In this document: positions 59,661 to 64,000 of the stretch, in pieces | Layout of the letters: every line of letters starts with the position of its first letter | How positions within the stretch are numbered: position 1 is the stretch's first letter | DNA from: Arachis hypogaea | Lineage: Eukaryota; Streptophyta; Magnoliopsida; Fabales; Fabaceae | Direction of reading: 5' to 3' | Length of the DNA: 64,000 bases | Assembly (NCBI RefSeq): GCF_003086295.3 | Contig: NC_092048.1 | Span: forward strand, 42,036,425 to 42,100,424 | The notes under the pieces: generated by a model | Told to the model about the DNA's origin: nothing | Database searches by the model: none | What the model saw: the letters and a program-made list of their open reading frames with translations, nothing else | Translations under genes and position numbers: made by a program

Positions 59661-61784
59661 TTTGCCCGCTTTGCAGACTATCTCAGGACTCTTGAAATAA
59701 AGATTCCGTTTGCAGAGGCACTTGAGCAAATATCCTCTTATGCTAAGTTCATGAAGGAGATCTTAAGCCATAAGAACGATTGGAGAGAAACTGAAAAAGT
59801 TTTTCTCACTGAAGAATACAGTGCAGTCATTCTGAAAAGCTTACCAGAGAAGCTTAAAGATCCCGGAAGCTTTATGATACCATGCACATTAGAGGATGCT
59901 TGTACCAAGACAGCACTATGTGACTTTGGGGCAAGTATCAACCTAATACCTGCATCCACTATCAAAAAGCTTGGTTTGACTGATGAAGTTAAACCAACCC
60001 GGATATGCCTCCAACTTGCTGATGGCTCCATTAAAATCTCATCAGGCATAATTGAGGACATGATTGTCAAGGTTGGGCCATTTGCCTTTCCTACTGACTT
60101 TGTAGTGCTGGAAATGGAGGAGCACAAGAGTGCAACTCTCATTCTAGGAAGACCTTTCCTAGCAACTGGATGAACTCTCATTGATGTACAAAGAGGAGAG
60201 ATAACTCTGAGAGTCAATGAGGATGAGTTTAAGTTGAATGCTGTCAAAGCCATGCAGCATCCAGACACACCAAAAGACTGTTTGAGCGCAAATGTTATTG
60301 ATTCCTTGGTAGAAGAGGTCAATATGACTGGAGTCTCAAATCAGAGCTAGAGGACATTTTTAAGGATGTTCAGCCTGATCTGGAGGAACCAGAGAGAATA
60401 GAAGAACCTTTGAAAACTCCTTAGGAAGAGGATAAGCCTCCTAAATCTAAGCTCAAACCATTACCACCATCCCTGAAATATGCATTTCTGGGAGAAGGTG
60501 ACACTTTTCCGGTGATCATAAGCTCTGCTTTAAATCGACAGGAAGAGAAAGCACTAATTCATGTGCTAAGGACACACAAGACAGCTCTTGGGTGGTCCAT
60601 AAGTGATCTTAAGCGTATTAGCCCAGCAAGATGCATGCATAAGATCCTATTGGAGGATAATGCTAAGCCAGTGGTTCAACCACAGAGGCGGCTAAATCCA
60701 GCCATGAAGGAGGTGATGTAGAAAGAGGTCACTAAGTTACTGGAGGCTGGGATTATTTATCCTATTTCTGATAGCCCCTTGGTGAGCCCTGTCCAAGTTG
60801 TCCCCAAGAAGGGAGGCATGACAGTGGTTCATAATGAAAAGAATGAACTGGTTCCTATAAGAACAGTTACAGGGTGGCGTATGTGTATTGACTACAGAAG
60901 ACTCAATACAGCCACCAGAAAGGATCATTTTTCTTTACCATTCATAGACCAGATGCTAGAAAGACTAGCAGGTCATGAATACTACTATTTTTTGGATGGC
61001 TATTCAGGTTACAACCAAATTGCAGTGGATCTTCAGGACCAAGAGAAAACAACATTTACATGTCCTTCTGGAGTATTTGCCTACAGAAGGATGCCATTTG
61101 GTCTGTGCAATGCACCTACAACCTTTCAGAGGTGCATGCTCTCTATCTTTTCTGATATGGTAGAGAAATTTCTGGAAGTCTTCATGGATGACTTCTCAGT
61201 ATTTGGAGACTCATTCAGCTCCTGTCTTGACCATCTAACACTTGTTCTGAAAAGGTGCCAAGAGACTAACCTGGTTTTAAACTGGGAGAAATGTCACTTT
61301 ATGGTGACTGAAGGAATTGTTCTTGGACACAAAATTTCAAACAAGGGAATAGAGGTGGATCAAGCTAAGGTAGAGGTAATTGAAAAATTACCACCACCTG
61401 CCAATGTTAAGGCAATCAGAAGCTTTCTGGGACATGCAGGATTCTATAGGAGGTTTATAAAGGATTTTTCAAAAATTGCAAAACCTCTGAGCATTCTGCT
61501 AGCTGCTGACACGCCATTTGTCTTTGACACGAAGTGTCTGTAGGCGTTTGAAACTCTGAAAGCTAAGCTGGTCACAGCACCAGTTATTTCTGCACCAGAC
61601 TGGATATTACTATTCGAACTAATGTGTGATGCCAGTGACCATGCCATTGGTGCAGTATTGGGACAGAGGCATAACAAGCTTATGCATGTCATTTATTATG
61701 CTAGCCGTATTTTAAATGATGCACAGAAGAATTACACAACCACAGAAAAGGAGTTGCTTGCAGTGGTTTATGCCATTGACAAAT
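59661..61784 (+). pseudogene. E3 protease, RT and RNase H start, broken
   Basis: Protease has CDFGASINLIP, with Phe instead of the Leu seen in E1 and E2. Stops occur near 60171 and 60422, a small indel near 60330, and a stop near 60719. RT resumes at 60779 with MPFGLCNAPTTFQRC and FMDDFSVFG. A TAG at 61541-61543 (TKCL* context) is shared with E2. RNase H follows ([31 protein letters not shown]) until the solo LTR interrupts at 61785. Confidence 0.88.
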
Positions 61785-63428
61785 TGGTGCACGAAATTGT
61801 GATGTCCAGGCTCGAACAATCCCTGGTAATGGCTCCAAAGCTTGGTGCTTTGATCTTAATTCATAATTGTCACAACTTCGATACAACTAACCAGCAAGTG
61901 CACTGGGTCGTCCAAGTAATACCTTACGTGAGTAAGGGTCGAAACCCACGGAGATTGTTGGCATGAAGCAAGCTATGGTCACCTTGTAAATCTCAGTCAG
62001 GCAGATATAAAGTGATAATGGTGTTTTCGAATATTATATAATAAAATAGGGATAGAGATACTTATGTAAATCATTGGTAGGAATTTCAGATAAGCGAATG
62101 GAGATGCTTTTTGTTCCTCTGAACCTCTGCTTTCCTGCTATCTTCATCCAATCGGTCTTACTCCTTTCCATGGCTGGCTGTATGCAAGGGCATCACCGTT
62201 GTCAGTGGCTACATCCCCTCCTCTCAGTGAATAATATGCTCACGCACCCTGTCACGGCACGGCTATTCATCTGTCGGTTCTCGATCATGCTGGAATAGGA
62301 TTCACCCTCCTTTTGCGTCTGTCACTAACGCCCAACAATCGTGAGTTTGAAGCTCGTCACAATCATTCAATCATTGAATCCTACTCAGAATACCACAGAC
62401 AAGGTTTAGACCTTCCGGATTCTCTTGAATGCCGCCATCATTCTAGCTTACGCCACGAAGATTCTGGTTAGGAGATCTAAGAGATACTCATTCTAGCTTA
62501 ATTCATGTAGAACAGAAGTGTTTGTTAGGCACGCGTTCATAAGGGAGAAGGATGATGAGCGTCACACATAATCATCACCTTCATCACGTTCTTGGGTGCG
62601 AATGGATATCTTAGAAGCGAAATAAGAAGAATTGAATAGAAAACAGTAGTACTTTGCATTAATCTTTGAGGAACAGCAGAGCTCCACACCTTAATCTATG
62701 GAGTGTAGAAACTCTACCGTATGAAAATACATAAGTGAAGGTCCAGGCATGGCCGAGATGGCCAGCCCCCAAAACGTGATCAAAGGATCATAAGGTAATC
62801 CAAAGATGCCTAATACAATAGTAAGAGGTCCTATTTATAATAAACTAGCTACTAGGGTTTACATGAGTAAGTATTTGATGTATAAATCCACTTCCGGGGC
62901 CCACTTGGTGTGTGTTTGGGCTGAGCTTAAGTGTTGCACGTGCAGAGGCCATTTGTGGAGTTGAACGCCAGTTTTTGTGCCAGTTTGGGCGTTCAACTCT
63001 AGTTTTGAATCCTTTTCTGGCGCTGGACGCCAGATTTGGTCAGAGAGCTGGCGTTGAACGCCACTTTACGTCGTCTATTCTTGGCCAAAGTATGGACTAT
63101 TATATATTGCTAGAAAGCCCTGGATGTCTACTTTCCAACGAAATTGGAAGCGCGCCATTTCAAGTTCTGTAGCTCCAGAAAATCTACTTTGAGTGCAGGG
63201 AGGTCAGAATCTAACAGCATCAGCAGTCCTTCTTCAACCTCTGAATCTGATTTTTGCTCAAGTCCCTCAATTTCAGCCAGAAAATACCTGAAATCACAGA
63301 AAAACACACAAACTCATAGTAAAGTCCAGAAATGTGAATTTAACACAAAATCTATTAAAAACATCCCTAAAAGTAACTAGATCCTACTAAAAACAATGTC
63401 AAAAAGCGTATAAATTATCCGCTCATCA
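61785..63428 (-). mobile_element. Solo LTR nested in E3, TSD CAAAT
   Basis: A 1644-bp LTR of related type in minus orientation. The exact CAAAT duplication (61780-61784 and 63429-63433) interrupts RNase H. Dyads are at 62960-63065. At its 3' end (61790-61850) it holds a PBS-like stretch and a second LTR-end-like GCACCAAGC, an oddity described in the findings. Confidence 0.9.
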
Positions 63429-64000
63429 CAAATTCAGATCTTATTTAGTAGGATCAAAAGTGATTGTGTACACTGACCATGCTACTCTAAAGTATCTCCT
63501 CACAAAGCAGGATTCAAAACCTAGACTCATAAGATGGGTGCTGCTTCTGCAAGAGTTTGATATAGAAATAAGAGACAGAAAAGGGACAGAAAACTAAGTA
63601 GCAGATCACCTGTCCCGGATAGAACCAGTAGCAGGAGCGTCCCTCCCTACTACTGAGATCTCTGAAACCTTTCCAGATGAGCAACTCTTTGCCATTCAGG
63701 AAGTACCATGGTCTGCAGACATTGCAAACTATAAAGCTGTGAGATTCATACCCAAAGAGTACAGTAAGGTGCAAACGAAAAAATTGATCACTGATGCAAA
63801 GTACTACTTGTGGGATGAACCATATCTCTTTAAGAGGTGTGCAGACGGAATGATCCGTATATGTGTGCCTAGAGAAGAGGCACAGAAGATCCTATGGCAT
63901 TGCCATGGATCACAGTATGGAGGACATTTCGGAGGTGAGCGAACAGCCACCAAGGTTCTCCAATGTGGCTTCTACTGGCCTACTCTCTATAGAGACTCCT
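63429..64000 (+). pseudogene. E3 RNase H end and integrase start, cut by window end
   Basis: Continues RNase H ([19 protein letters not shown]), with a TAA near 63595 before [10 protein letters not shown]. The integrase N-terminus then has the zinc-binding [14 protein letters not shown] near 63898-63940 and runs off the window at RDS. The catalytic core is outside. Confidence 0.88.

Larger units (their letters stand above)
43800..64000 (-). mobile_element. E4: chromovirus-like Ty3/gypsy element split by E2 and E3
   Basis: Integrase lies at 44372-45726 and RNase H plus RT at 54820-55916, read on the minus strand. E2 is inserted between them and E3 interrupts the RT, so the rest of E4 (protease, gag, 5' LTR) must lie beyond 64000. 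Protein motifs differ from the Athila family: [13 protein letters not shown], integrase [15 protein letters not shown]. The left limit is approximate because the 3' LTR end was not fixed. Confidence 0.8.
55917..64000 (+). mobile_element. E3: Athila-family element, plus strand, running off the window
   Basis: 5' LTR 55917-57466, PBS, leader, gag, protease, RT, RNase H and the start of integrase, in opposite orientation to E1, E2 and E4. It interrupts the E4 RT; the left flank is ATCAC (55912-55916), and the right flank is outside the window. A solo LTR (61785-63428) is nested in its RNase H. Many stops and frameshifts make it the most decayed of the three. Confidence 0.9.

Overview
The window looks like a plant nuclear chromosome segment that is mostly nested transposable elements around one intact host gene. 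The retroelements share a short dyad, TGGCGTTTAACGCCA and variants, and LTRs that start TGATGAGCGG and end GTGCACCA. I associate this combination with peanut (Arachis, legume). The genus is recognised from memory and was not tested.

Layout. 1-9174: a CACTA-type element whose left end lies outside the window. Nested in it, 3011-7496 is an odd composite: a tiny TRIM retroelement, a gypsy LTR fragment and an inverted TRIM LTR, flanked by a 5-bp TTGCC duplication. 9995-15521: decayed Helitron Rep/helicase coding sequence, itself hit by a 489-bp hAT-type MITE (13224-13712, TSD TATGTAGG). 16355-17023: fragments of an alpha/beta-hydrolase-like host gene (minus strand), partly duplicated. 17231-21631: a large solo LTR, carrying a second solo LTR (19152-20647) and an internal ~0.82-kb tandem duplication. 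23470-36109: a complete but defective Athila-lineage Ty3/gypsy element on the minus strand (called E1), TSD AAGGG. 36525-38075: decayed RPA70-like coding sequence of the kind Helitrons carry. 38380-38950: a fold-back MITE.

39163-41547 (minus): the one intact host gene, a nine-exon class II CPD photolyase (PHR1/UVR2 type, 496 aa), with a probable 5'-UTR intron. It repairs UV-induced cyclobutane pyrimidine dimers using blue light and FAD.

From about 43.8 kb to the window end lies a second gypsy lineage (E4, minus strand, chromovirus-like). It has been split by two Athila-type insertions: E2 (45727-54819, minus, TSD TACAC) and E3 (55917 to beyond 64000, plus). E3 is split again by a solo LTR (61785-63428, TSD CAAAT). 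E1, E2 and E3 are one family. All have broken reading frames, and E2 and E3 share nonsense codons at identical sites, which suggests copying of already defective elements in trans.

The most unusual signals are the dyad motif amplified in LTRs, gag and the 3' spacer of the Athila family; the stop codons shared between copies; the inverted-LTR TRIM composite; and the tandem duplication that copied the first bases of a nested LTR. No prokaryotic features, rRNA, complete tRNA or CRISPR were found.
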